64,000 bases of DNA, from positions 21,747,463 to 21,811,462 of the forward strand of contig NC_058137.1 of assembly GCF_011075055.1 (NCBI RefSeq), given 5' to 3'. Below the pieces are notes generated by a model. It did no database searches, was not told the DNA's origin, and saw only the letters and a list, made by a program, of their open reading frames with translations. Numbering within the stretch: the first letter of the stretch is position 1; each line of letters opens with the position of its first letter. This document shows, piece after piece, positions 48,775 to 61,200 of the stretch. A program made the position numbers and the translations under genes. Origin of the DNA: Mangifera indica (taxonomy: Eukaryota > Streptophyta > Magnoliopsida > Sapindales > Anacardiaceae).

Positions 48775-49145
48775 AGATTAGATTCGAATCTATTTGAACT
48801 CGAGTTAACCTAAACTCGAACTCGATTCAACTTATATAGAACCAAACTTGAGTTTGAGTTCATTTTAAAGGTGTTCGAGTTCTGTTTGTTTTAAAAGAGT
48901 CAAACTCAAATCAAACTTTAAATTTATATCAATACTAAAACTATATTATTTTAATATATATTAGTCAAAACAACGTTATTTTACATTGAATTTTTCGAAC
49001 TCACAAGTTTGACAAACTGAATATCTCTAAAACTCGAGTTAAAAAATATTGAATTCTTAGGTTTGAGTTCAAACTCAAGCAGACTTGAACTAAACTTATT
49101 TTAAACTTGTTCGAGTTTGAACTCGAACAAATTCAACCGTATGTA
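48775..49145. repeat. family B repeat
   Basis: Left end GATTAGATTCGAATCTATTT, numerous AACTCGAGTT and GTTTGAGTTC words in both orientations, central AAACTATATTATTTTAATAT and GTCAAAACAACGTTATTTTA, and right end AAATTCAACCGTAT. Same plan as the copy at 23845. Confidence 0.55.
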
Positions 49146-49282
49146 ATATAGAATATTTTATAGTCATAATAGGATTAAACATTCAATGTGGAATATGTAA
49201 ATTACAATATCATAAAATGCATTTTTTATAATAAGGTAGCTTTAGGTTGCATGGTCATAATTTTGACTAAATCTCTTATTAA

Positions 49283-49337
49283 TACATACATACATACATA
49301 CATATATACATACATGTATGTATGTATGTATGTATGC
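49283..49337. repeat. hairpin microsatellite (ACAT)n-(ATGT)n
   Basis: About six ACAT units run into about five ATGT units around ACATACATGTATGT, so the two halves are inverted copies and can fold into a near-perfect stem of ~20 bp or more. Confidence 0.85.
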
Positions 49338-49584
49338 TTAAAAGCATATCTTTTTAATATTGAAACAGTGATCTTAAACCCAATGAATTGTTATTTATTC
49401 CTCTTAAATTGAACGTTGCTTTGTCTCTATTATATGTGTCTTGATTCTTTTCAAAACCTTGTATCTGAATTCTTGTCTCCGTAAAAAAAGACAAAATTAA
49501 CTTTTTATTGGTTTCAACTAGGTTTACAATTGAGAATTTCATACAATATAAATGTATTTCTCTCACCTAATTCTGTGTTCCTTT

Positions 49585-49710
49585 TAAATATATATTATTA
49601 TATAATTAGATATCATTTTATTTTTAATTAAAAATTATTTAATCATATAAAAACATATATCAAATAAATATTTATTTATATATTTAAAATAAATATATAT
49701 AATTTACTTG
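49585..49710. repeat. AT-rich MITE, family A (partial)
   Basis: TTATATAATTAGATATCATT, TTTATTTTTAATTAAAAATT, AATCATATAAAAACATATAT, ending AAAATAAATATATATAATTT. Confidence 0.5.
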
Positions 49711-51204
49711 TCAGTAATAAACCCACCTCTAATCCAGATGGTGCAGCATAATTAGTCAATAATTTCAAGTCAACCTTTAAGCTAATCCAACTAATTTACT
49801 TTGTTATGATGTACAGCCTATGAAATTGACCATTGGGTGAAGAACATTGAAGCTTTGATGTTGCATGTGCGCCACATGTACACTATGCCAAATGTCCCCC
49901 CACGTGAATTTTTTGCTTATAAAGTTGGGTAGGGATCAAACCAATTTCTTTTGAGACGAAAAAATAAAAATTAAATTAAACGAATTACACAAAATACTTG
50001 GAACTTTTACAGCTAGACTTTTGAATTTTGGAAGATTTTGAGCCCCAGAAATTGGAGGGTATGCATGATTTGATTGTTTGGCATGCAAGTTGAAACAAAT
50101 CCTAGCCACCCATCATGACAGTGATTAAGATCATGCTTAATCTAATTAATTTTTTCTAAGTGGGGTTCAGTAATTATTAATTAACTTGTAGTTTTAGCTT
50201 TGAAATTTGAATTGAAAGTTTCGTAACCTAATTTATTAATTAATTAAGAAGAAGTCAATTAAGGGATGGATTATATTTTAAGAAATTAAGTGGAAATTTT
50301 ACTTTTTTATTAAGTGATTTTGAGTTTTTGTAATATTTCATTTATATATAAATGAAGAAATCTGTATAAATATAAAATCTTATTTTTTTCCTTTTTGTAT
50401 TTAAAACAAATTCATATTAAATTTTACATTACTAATTATAAAATGAAATTACAAGAACATGGAATAATTGTTGGCATTAGCAAGAAGTCTTTGTATTGAA
50501 CAAGTCCAGTGCATCAACATCCTTACCAATCAAAATATCAAATTCATATTAAATTTTTTTTTTTTTAATAACCGGGGAAGTATCTAACTTCAGAGGATAG
50601 ATAAAGTCCAACCGTTGTATCAGGGTAAGTCATCTTGGAAGTCATGCTATTCGAATCCTAATTTTTTACCAAAAAAGGTCTTTCTCTTTACCACATAGGT
50701 AAAGTCTTGGGTCTTATATTAAATATGACGTTACTAAATTATAACATCAAATATACCCTTTGAATTAAACATGATTTTAAGGTTTTCTAATGAAATATGC
50801 TAATATTAAATAATCAATATTACAATAGAAATCGAAGTATTCGTACCGTACAAATAAATATATTCAATAAAATTTCATCAAACTAATTATACTCGTGATT
50901 CATGATTTTAAAATGAATTTAATTGAAATTAAAATCTTATAGAATTACTCATGAAAAATGGGATACCTTTATTTTACCTAAATTATTTCTTTTTGATCGC
51001 ATATGTCAAACAATATTTTATAATAATATTGGTCTAATTAAATAGATGTCTTGTTTCATTCCCAAAATACATCTAACAAGTCCTTAAAATCCAACACAAT
51101 CTCTTATTTTTTTAGCAGTATGGGATGTGATAATTAGCAAATATCAAATTTATATATAATTTTCAATATATTTTTATTTTATAAATATACTATAACACTT
51201 ATAA

Positions 51205-51325
51205 TGAATAATAATTTGAATATAAATAATTATATGTCATTATATAATTGAGTATTAATTTATTTTTACTTTAAAATTATTTAATCACATAGTAATATAT
51301 TATCATTGGTATTTAAATTGATACT
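51205..51325. repeat. AT-rich MITE, family A (partial)
   Basis: GTCATTATATAATTGAGTAT and TTATTTTTACTTTAAAATTA, followed by TTTAATCACATAGTAATATA. The foldback half-element begins 15 bp later. Confidence 0.5.
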
Positions 51326-51339
51326 TATTATAAGTATAA

Positions 51340-51770
51340 GATCAAAAGACTTATTTCCACCCAAGATTTAGTGAAAATATAAACTTATATTTATTAACTT
51401 TCAAAAACTTAAACATCTACCCGTTATTACATTTTACTGTTACTATTAAGGGTAAAATTATCATTTAATAAAAATATTTAAAAAACTAAAAATTTATTTT
51501 ATTCCCCTCCCCTCGCCTAGGTTTAGTTTTCTAACAAATTCCCTCCTCCCCCTAAAGTTTAAAAAATTAACATTTTTTCTAAGGTTTTCCCAGCCTCCAC
51601 TATTGATGGCCAGAGATGGTGACAACCGAGTTTTCTCTCCCTTTAGGCTTTTCCCTCTATTTTGGTCAATCTATGACCATTATTGACTGGATTCATCTTC
51701 ATCTCAAACGAAAACGATGAATGATTTATTGAGTTTCCCTTGCTAGGTTAGGTAGATGTGATGCATAATT
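51340..51770. mobile_element. left half of a Mutator-type foldback element
   Basis: Starts GATCAAAAGACTTATTTCCA and follows the left arm of the 16993 copy (ATCTACCCGTTATTAC, TTAAGGGTAAAATTATCATT, a C-rich CCCCTCCCC tract) into a loop-like region. No right arm follows, so the copy is truncated. Confidence 0.6.
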
Positions 51771-52859
51771 GTCAAAAAGAGTTGGAAATGACATTAATAA
51801 ATTAAGTTCCCAGTTAGGTAACAAACGACAAAATTTTAGAGCATAATGTTAATAGATTTGCCATAACCAACACGATTGTAAAGGCAAATGTGGCCATAGA
51901 GTTATTACCAATGCCAAACATCTAAATTAAATGAAAATTTATTATACTCTATAGTTGTTTTTTTGTCCTGCCTAATTAAATACTTCAAGCTTAGATGGTA
52001 TGAAAATTAGGTGCCAAACAAATAATCATCACCATGTTTGTTCAAAAAAATTGTTTGGTCAGTCGGCAACCAATTTTCTAGTGAACCAATTAGCATAATT
52101 GAAATTATTTAATTTGATGTGGGAAATTCCTGTTTATAATGTAAATGTAGTAAATCATCCCATTCCCAAAAAATATATATATATATACTATTAAATTTGG
52201 GTTTATCTATGATGGATCAATCCGATCCGATTATAAAATAATTGTCTTGGAAGCAATTAGACAATTGGATATATATAAAATGTCCAAAACCATCTAATTT
52301 CGAGAGAACGCCTCTTTGGAGGCTTTCCTGCTCATCCACAAAAAACAAAGAAAATACCAAATACAGAAAAGAGAAGTCTCCTCCAAAATCCAGAACACAC
52401 AATATATGCATGTAAATGGGATTGTGGATATGACTAATTGTCACACCTCAAATCACATTCAAATTGCTTTCATCATAAACTCGAATTTGAATACGCAATT
52501 CTATTTAAATACAAAAAAGAGAAATCTCCTCCAAAATCCAAAATAACAATGTATGTATATAAATGGGGATGTAGATATGACTAACGGTCACACCTTAAAT
52601 TATATTCAGATTGCTTTCGTCACAAACTCGAATCCAAATACACAATTCTATTTACTATACAATTCAAAGATTTTCAGAATGGTATGTTTAAATTTTCCAA
52701 CTTCTATATAATATTGGTCGGTAATTGCCTTTAATATATGAGTTTCCTTAATTATCAATTGACCAGACAAATTATCCAGGAAGGGGCAAAGTTAAAAAGA
52801 GAAAACAGGCCAATAAAAATTAAGTATCCAAACTCAGAACGTCTTCTCATGATTAGCCA

Positions 52860-53280
52860 ATATGAGTACGACACGTGGAAAATGAAGAGAACTTCAAACT
52901 GGACGCGATAGCGATTGCTGGACGACCGCACCACAGTGGAATGCAGCTGTTTGTGAAAACTCGACATCTCAATTTTCACGCGGAATTTTTTAAATCAATT
53001 TTAGTAAAGGGACTGGCTAGGAATCTTAGAGACTATTTTCCACCGTTAGATTATTATCAAAATTTATCAACGGTCTATTTTATCATTATCCAACTAGCAA
53101 AAGGATTATTACACGTAAGCACAATTTTCGAGCAGGGTTATCACGTAAATGAATTTCATTATTTTGTAATATTCACGTGTCCATTAAATGAAGTGTCACG
53201 TGGATGAATCACACTGGATAATTTGTCGACGTGTCAACGAGTTCATCCCAAAAATTGTTACTCTTATATAAGAAACATAG
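52860..53280 (+). promoter_or_regulatory. ABRE/G-box-rich promoter-like region without a gene
   Basis: CACGTG cores at 52872-52877, 53174-53179 and 53197-53202, ACGTG at 53229-53233 and ACGT-containing CACGTAA words at ~53113 and ~53143. They are followed by a TATATAAG box at 53266-53273. ACGTG clusters are binding sites for bZIP factors in ABA, cold and drought responses. The ATG just downstream (53281) is followed by a stop after six codons, and no recognisable gene follows. Confidence 0.4.
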
Positions 53281-54524
53281 ATGGCGAATTTTCATATGTA
53301 AACTTCTTTTTTTCATATTGGTTTGCGTATTATTAAATCATTAATTAATGTTAACCCTACTAGTAAAATATGTTATAAGTTTTTTAATGACAAATAAAAG
53401 AAAATTAATAAATCTCACCCATAAATCACGGAATTTATGGTATTCTTTACTATATGTTGATGTAATTTTTTATTATTAATTAATATATGTAATTTAAAGT
53501 TTTATACAAAATAAATTACAATAGTAACAATTAAAACATAAAGAGACTTTGATTGATCTACCATATGTTTAAGTATGATAAATAGTAAATAAAAAAATAA
53601 AACATAAAGTTTTTAAGATAGTTCAGTCTGATGATTGAAATATTTACCTCTACAATATTATTACTAATATGAGTATTGTACAATAGTGTTACATATAACT
53701 TACGTGCTTTTAGTGTGTGTTGTTTTGTCTTTTCTCATTCTCTTTTCCTCTTCGTCTATTTATCTACAAGATTTTTTGGAGGGAAAAATGCATTCAAACT
53801 CCTATGGATTAGGATCATCAATTATATTTGTAACTTAAGTTCAAATAAGAGAAAATTTTGCATCTATTAACAATATGTTGTTTATAAAAGACGTTAAAGA
53901 TGAGTGTTAATAGAATATCTTGTCGAATAAGTTAAACGAGAGTTTCTTTTTTGATTGGAGAATAATTGTAACTTTGTCTTGGAGAGATTTCTTTAATTCA
54001 AAGGTTGTTGAATAAAAGTTGTCTGATTAATAGCTAGTCGCTTGTTGATATATCTATTATTTGGATAGAGTCTTTGTGGGGTGTGGTACTACTTAATTGC
54101 TAACCGCAAGTCATCCATATTTGAGAGTTAATTTTTTAGAGAACTTTTTAACCATATAACAGTTGTTTCCCAACTTTTAGAGTCTGAAAGGACTTTAAAA
54201 ACTTCTAGAATCATTTACCACATGAAGATTTCATCGTATTTTTTGGATTATGTAAGCTAGTGTCAGTATGACTTAGATACTTGTAAACTAAAAGTATTTA
54301 TTTGTGTACCTACGAACTAAATATTTTTATACTTGTAAATGAATTTAATAAAATAATATTTTTTGTAATTTGATCCTTCTTAATTTTTTTGCCATACTTG
54401 CAAAGCTCTGTCAATTCACCCATTTTGTGATGAACAAGAAAATAGAGAGATAAAAATATTTGAATGAGAACAAATTATTCGGGACAGTATTAAATTGTAG
54501 AGATTAATAAAGTTTTAGGATGTT

Positions 54525-54760
54525 CCTTATTAGGGTTGGTGTCCTAAAATTAATCTTCATAATGGTACATGTTTATTAATAAGAGTCATATTTGTAATTA
54601 TTATATAGTTTTTTTTGTCTATAAAAACATTTATATATACCCAGATAAATATCCTTAAAATGGTTGAATTGTAATGAAGGAATTAGTATGTGACAACTGA
54701 TCGTGATCACTTAATGTGCATATTAAATAATCGTTCTTAAAATTGTCTGTAATTACTTTA
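54525..54760 (+). mobile_element. possible copia-type LTR fragment
   Basis: TATTAGGGTTGGTGTCCTAA, then ACATGTTTATTAATAAGAGT, then a TATAAAAACATTT TATA-like stretch. The GTTGGTGTCCTAAAA phrase is typical of a common plant copia LTR. No paired LTR or coding part. Confidence 0.3.
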
Positions 54761-55371
54761 ATATTGTTATTACCATGAACGTTAGTGTTAATGATAGAAT
54801 TATCATAACATTAAATGACTTCATCAAAAAAAAATAGTAATAAATCTTATATGATAAAGTTATTCATTAACAATTTGATGTGACACATGAATACACATCG
54901 TATAATTATAATAATACTCACTGTATGAAATAAAACTATATTAGATTAGTACTTAGTCAAAATGATGTGTTTTGTAATTGTGAAAGTGAGAGTACAAAAA
55001 ATTAGGTCTATTTAGGGTTACATAAAAATGAAATTCAAACTCTAGAAGGGAGATATTAATTTAATTAATCAATTAAATTATTAATTAAGAGTTGTCATAA
55101 AATACTTGGAAATATGCAGCAAATTTTACAAATAAATTAATTTTTTTAAAACTAAAAATACAAAAGGACAGCTGGCTATTTGTCAGAAAGCTAATTGATT
55201 TTTACGGTCAAAGTTCTGTTGACTGATTCAAATATTAAATAAAATAAAAGTATAATTTTTATTATTATATTAAATTCAATTTTGTCCTTGTGCTCTGTGT
55301 GCCAACGGGAGAAGAGTCAAAAGAATCCACGTAAAAATCTTTAGAGCCTGTTTATTTATTTATTTAAAAAA

Positions 55372-55500
55372 AGGCCGAACTACTTTATCCCACCCAAACT
55401 TTGATGAAATGATTTTTTACCTCATTCGTTTGAAAATTTTATTTTTAATCTATTTGTTAAATTTATTTATTTTTATATAAAATTGATAAAAAGATAAAAG
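55372..55500. mobile_element. possible end of a foldback-type element
   Basis: GGCCGAACTACTTTATCCCA followed by CCCAAACTTTGATGAAATGA is similar to the GGCCAAAGGACTATTTCCCA end of the foldback copies. The matching right end was not found. Confidence 0.35.
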
Positions 55501-56569
55501 AAAATTTTGCCTTTATTGAAGCTAAATAATATTAACTCCAAAAAATTTATAATTTTTTTATTCACAATTTCATAATTATATTTGTCATGAATTTGATATG
55601 CCTTTTTTATTTTATTAATACAAAACTGAATCCTCTCATTCCCTTCTTTCTATTCCTATTTTGATTTTATTTTCAATGACCGTAGAGAAAAATGCACAGG
55701 TTTGAAGTTGTTCAACATTTATGATAGTTACTTGGAGGTGATTGCGAGGACGCATAGGGCAAGACTCTTAATGGTTAACGATTACTACAATCTCTACTAA
55801 TGTGAAACTATAAACAATATCAAGAATGCATCTCTCTGTCATCAAGTATGATCCTTTCTCAAAAATGGTGGGTTTGATTATTCTTTTGGACTAATTTACT
55901 TGGATTTTTAAGTAATTTTAGGGTCATTGGAGTCTTGAAGTTGAAAACAATGTGTTTTGATTTTATTTGTTTTAGGTTTTGATTATCCATTATTGAATTT
56001 ATAACACTAAAATGGTCATTGTTGGTGGATTGGAGAAGGGATTGATGTCATGCCTTTTGTTAATAGAGTAGTCAAACTTCTTGTTGGTGTATCGTTGCTA
56101 AAAGTCATTAATGACTTTAAGATTAGCGAGTGAAATGAATTAAACATCAAAAAAGAAGATATAGCTTTTTTTAAGTGGATTCTTAGACGAGGATGATGAA
56201 GAGGTAATGGATTTTCTTGTCGGCTTGGCAAAAGTTTTAGGTGGAAAGGTGTTGTTCGAAAAGGTGGTAAGAGATGGGCAGAGAGTTAGAGGTGGGAGAA
56301 GTTTGGACATTTCAATATATAATATTTATTTGATGTTTTTGGAGAATTTTAACTTAGATGAATAAGGGTTTTAGTATTTTTATGCGGGTACTTAATTTAA
56401 TAATTTAGGATTGTTATTTTGCTTTTTAGGCAACCAAGAAATGAGAAAAGGAGAAGAAAGGTGAAAAATATATATATATAAAATAGTTAAGGCTAAAAAT
56501 GTAATTTGCCCATATCATTAAGTGGGTAAGTAACGTTAACCCTATTATACTAATTTACTTTGACAAACA

Positions 56570-56690
56570 AGTGATTTAATGATTTTTTATCTTTAATTTA
56601 AAATTAATCAATTATTTGATGTCATATATTAAATATATACCTATTTATATATTTAAAATAGATACACATAATTTTATTAATAGACAAATA
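56570..56690. repeat. AT-rich MITE, family A (partial)
   Basis: CTTTAATTTAAAATTAATCA, ATTATTTGATGTCATATATT, ending AAAATAGATACACATAATTT. Confidence 0.5.
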
Positions 56691-57954
56691 TATTCAAGTT
56701 TGAATATTTTTGAAATTAATCCACAATTGTAAATGTTTGATGACAAATTTAAAAATAATATTTGAAGTTTTATCTTTATGATATTGAATTTTTTACCCCA
56801 AAATGGGTTTACCTATACATTTATATTACACTTTTCATAATCTAATCATTTTTATCAATTTATGTATTGGAATACATAAATTGCCCTTGTCTTAAACCTT
56901 ATAGAGATTTTATATTAAATATAATTTACTATTGTTTAATATCGTAATTTTATATTGTTATATTGTTTAATGTTGTGATTTCATGCTGTTAGAATGTAGT
57001 TGGAGTACTAATGGTTAAAATTATGAATGAGTTAATGAAGATTTAAGTTTAGATAAAGAAAACACACGAGGAACGGGTTGGCATTAATGTCAATGCCAAG
57101 GCCCAGTGTTGTTAACGCCAACATCAAGAATTGACATTAATGTCAACCCGTTTTTCATTTTTTTTTTTTATCCATGCCTAGATATTTATCAACTGATTCC
57201 TAGTTTTAATCATCAATCCTCTAACTACATTATAACGACATTAAATAATATTAACAACATAAATTATAATATTAAACAAAAGTAAATTATATTTAACATG
57301 AATCTTTATAAGATTGAAGATAAAGATAATTTACGTATTTCAATACATAAGGTGATAAAAATATTTAAACTATAAAAAAGTGTGATATAAATATATAAAT
57401 AGACCCATTTTGAGACAAACAATTCAAAATCCTTTTATCTTTTGTGTTAATAAATTATTTATTGTTGGTTAGCGGGGTTTAAAAACAAAATTTTAATGAA
57501 ACAATAATTTTTTGTTTATTAAATTTGTAAAGTCTAATTTTTCATTGTCATCTAATTATATTAATAAGATTTTTTACATTTTATGATTGGTTTAATGAAA
57601 AGATAAGCTTGTCTTTTAATTTAAAAATATATTAGTCATTACCTACTACTAAATATTATATTTTTGTGGTTTTCATTAAGTATAAAACTTTAGCAAGAAT
57701 GCAATTGGGTATTTAAGAATTCCATGTATGAGCTTAAAACATGGAATAAAATGTTGTGGTGCCATTCATTTGTAACTATTAGTCTATTTATTGGACCATT
57801 TCTTCCTTTTTGTTGTTATTATTTGAATTTAAGTATCTTTTGCAAATCAGAAACAAGGCAAGAAGAATATAACAAACACCCCAAAAAATTTAAAAAAAAA
57901 AAGCAAATAAGCATCATAAATAGCTAGACAAGGTAATAAGGATGTGGTGTTTAC

Positions 57955-58237
57955 CTTCTGGCAAGGAGAATGCCAACAATAGATGAATAAATATTATAGT
58001 AGGCAGAATGGACAACATCAACGATTGAGCAGACAACTGTAGAAGTTGTTCAAAAGCAAGAGACGACATAGGGGTCACCATGGCTCAAAGGAATGTTGAG
58101 TCTTGTGTCGTTTTGGTTAAGATTATCTTGTAAAGTGTTGAGAGGGGCTTAGGAGGTTCAGGTGGTTGTTGTTTCAATGTTGGTGTTGGAGTATTTGTTT
58201 CTTCAAAATGCCATCTAGTTGATGCTCCATTCATCAT
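57955..58237 (-). pseudogene. tyrosine aminotransferase exon 1 relic
   Basis: Starts MMNGASTRWHFEETNT at 58237. After a frameshift the minus strand reads LNTLQDNLNQNDTRLNIPLS, HGDPYVVSCF, stop, TTSTVVCSIVDVVHSAYYNI and YSSIVGILLARR, ending at a GTAAAC donor site. This tracks the first ~95 residues of plant tyrosine aminotransferases (W.F, GVLN.L...N..D.RP.IPLGHGDPS.F.CFRTT, AI.DA..SA.FN.YAPTVG.LPARR). The stop replaces Arg (CGA to TGA). No later exon is seen in the next ~300 bp, so the coenzyme-binding part is lost. Intact members make 4-hydroxyphenylpyruvate for tocopherol and related pathways. Confidence 0.75.
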
Positions 58238-61200
58238 GTTTTACAGTAAAGAAGAGGTGGTTAGGTTGTGTTGTGAAAGAGTATGAGAGTTGAGATATCA
58301 TATAGAAATGTTAAAATCGCACCAAGTTGTGTGATTTTGTCCAAGTTGCACCATTTCAGAGTGATTTGGCTTTAAAATAGGTATGGTCAGTCATTTTTAT
58401 TAAAATATGTTTTTTAAAGGAAATGAAAAAAGAGAGACAAATCGTAGTTGGGGAAGGAAAAGGAAATAAAACAGAAAAATGAGGAAAATATTGTCTCGGT
58501 TATTTGAAGTACATATTCAAACCCTGAACTTCAATGACATGAAATTGTTACTTGATCATCCAGGGAAAACTTTCGGTCCCAAAATTTAAACAACATTTTC
58601 TTGGTCATCTAGGATGCAACCTTGTAACATATACTAAGTGATGACACTCTACATACAACACATGTAAAACTAGTGGTTAAAACATTTTTTTGAGTTGATC
58701 AGTTTGGGTGAGACAGACCTAGGGATTAGACATATAAACCATGTGAGTTACAAAACTGTATAGTTCCTTTTCCATGCACACACATTATTGGACTATGTCC
58801 TATTAAGGGTGTGTGTAAAGAAGATCTCATAGGTGCCTCTCATGACAACTCTTATGAAAACATATATAGATAAAATTGTCGTGAAAAAATATGTTTTCAT
58901 AGGTGTTCAAAAAACTAAAACTATGGAACATGTCCAACATATGATCTATGGGTATCCTAGATCCTCATGTATCATACAAGATCAAGTCTCACATATGTAT
59001 TGCAAATCTCTAGTTTTTCATGTGTCTGGGTGATTATTCCCAAAACATGACTATACCCTAATTTAGGGAAAACATGCATAAAACTAATATCATAAAAATC
59101 TATGTTCTGATATGCTCTCATGAATACTATGCACATACATTCGAACCACTAATAATGTTTGAAAGACTGTGTGAATTGTTGGTCTCATCTCGACTTGTTG
59201 GTAATATGATATCTATCTGCTAGTTACTAATTGTCTCTTTGAGTGTTGCATCCATAAATTTGACAATAGAAAAATGGACCATATATGTATAAATCAACAA
59301 CTTGATTTGGACAAATGGATTAGATTTTAAGTAAAAAAAATTTAAATGGGTATAAAAAAGTGCTTTAAGACTATACATAAATAGTTTGACAAAGGTATAT
59401 CAACTAAAAGCGATATCATCATTGTGATGAAAATAAATGTTGTAACTATTTCAAAGTCTTAGAAGAAATGAAGGCATGCCTGATAATTTTTAATATTTTA
59501 ATATTATGCAAAGCTCCTTTTTCAATCCTTTCTAACCAAGAAGTCTCTCTTGTGGATCCAAGCATGCTTCCCAAAGGATCTAATAAAAGAAAAAAGCTCA
59601 CACAAATTCCAAATGCATGCAACCAAAGATGTAGAATAATCCCAAAATTCATGATTAGAAAGCTACTGAAAGGTGAAACCAAAATGCAGGCTCCATTTCA
59701 AATCAACAGATGAAATCAAAGAACAATCTTTAGTGGCTGAAGATAAGTAGCCAATACAGAGGTTCCAAGATTGCTTGCTTTTAGTTATTTTTGGAAACAA
59801 TTTTTCTGGTGGGAATTTGATATGTATCACCTTCCAACAAAAATTTGTGTTGGGTTTGGTACATGCATTTTGACCCGTAAATTGAAAGACATGATTACAA
59901 AAGACATTAGTGGAGGCTCATGAAGCTCAAAAGTTGTTGCTGTCAAATCATAAGACAAATTGACCTTGTGCTACATTTGGAGGCCAATTGATCTGAATAC
60001 TTCTCTACTTTTTTTTTTAAATTTTTAAATCACGAATTTATTGTCAGTATTTAGCTGTCAATCAACATTTGATAAAATGATGATAATTATAATTTCTTAA
60101 GGTCCTATTATCATGAGTAAATATAAAATATTTTATTATATGATGAACCCATCTTTAGAATGGTATAAAATACGGTGATATACATAAAAATTATGTTATT
60201 ATGTTTCTAATAGATAATTTTAATGATAAAAAATGTGAAATCTCTAAAAGAAAAAACTTGAGTTTGAAACTCTTTGATATCATATCAAAATCAAATTATT
60301 AACTTATCTCTTATTATAATTGTAGGGTAATCACCGAGGAAAATCTAATTTGGGTAAAATTCCTTGTCACAAAAACAAAATCACTGTCTTTTATCTTCAA
60401 AACATAACATATATATTATGCATATACTTGTTATTTTAAACGAATGTGATAACCAAAAGTAAGAAGTCTGCTGAGGGAGGGTCAACATTGAAAAGGTGAA
60501 CAGAACGAGCGGCAATCAAGCAAGGCAAGTGGCCCTTGCTTCAATTTCAAGTGAAAGGATGTCAATAGAGGAGGAACATGTTTAGTCTCATTCAAACTTG
60601 TTAGAAGAAATTATTATACATTGCTTCATCAAAAAAGTTATAGGAATGAATTCAAAAGCAGAAAAGTTATACAATTGATGTACAAGAATAATGAATTCAA
60701 GTTCATGATCATACTCAGTTTACAGTCAAAATTTGAATTCAATATATAAAAGCACATGTTTCAAAGATGGAAATCATACAAATTGCTATAATTCTTAAAG
60801 CATACCTCATAGTGCATTCAGTATAACAATTGATGTACATAATGGTATATTATCAATACATGAGTGTATTTGATTCAGGTAATTTTTTATTACCAAAAAT
60901 GAGATATGCGTTATCGGGCGCATTTGATTTAGGTGATCTTTGATTAGCAAATATAGATACCGGAATAATCATGGATTACTTCATACTAAACTACCCTAAA
61001 AATTGTTGACACTTAAAAGAAAATCGTTGATATATGCAATAGAATTATTATGTCAATTTTATAATAAATCAATGAACCTCTTAACCTATTCTAGTACCAT
61101 ATGGTATTTTTATTCAGAATAATATTATATATATTTATTTTGAGTGTATAAATAAATACACATTTAAATGTGTTATTATATAATTAGGTATTTATTTGTC

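Larger units (their letters stand above)
46225..52850. other. gene desert, first half
   Basis: The first ~450 bp is the promoter and leader of the NT-C2 gene (a GA-rich tract at ~46560-46610 is typical of plant leaders). The rest has no gene: family A and B repeats, microsatellites and half a foldback element. Confidence 0.5.
53281..57950. other. gene desert, middle
   Basis: No gene. Contains copia-like LTR fragments (~54525-54760), a possible foldback-type end at 55372 and a partial family A MITE. 55640-56300 is less AT-rich but has no readable protein. Confidence 0.45.

Noticed and set aside
50545..50690. Possible SINE (poly-T start, a TTCGAATCC word like a pol III B box), with a similar start at 32010
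   Set aside because: The B-box-like word and the poly-T do not have consistent orientation and no A box was found. Similarity between the two sites is limited to ~20 bp.
56016..56231. Minus-strand open frame in the gene desert
   Set aside because: No recognised domain; the region has stops nearby in all frames and looks like decayed repeat.
59446..59713. Open frames on both strands of about 80 codons
   Set aside because: Mutually overlapping, no domain, no splice context.
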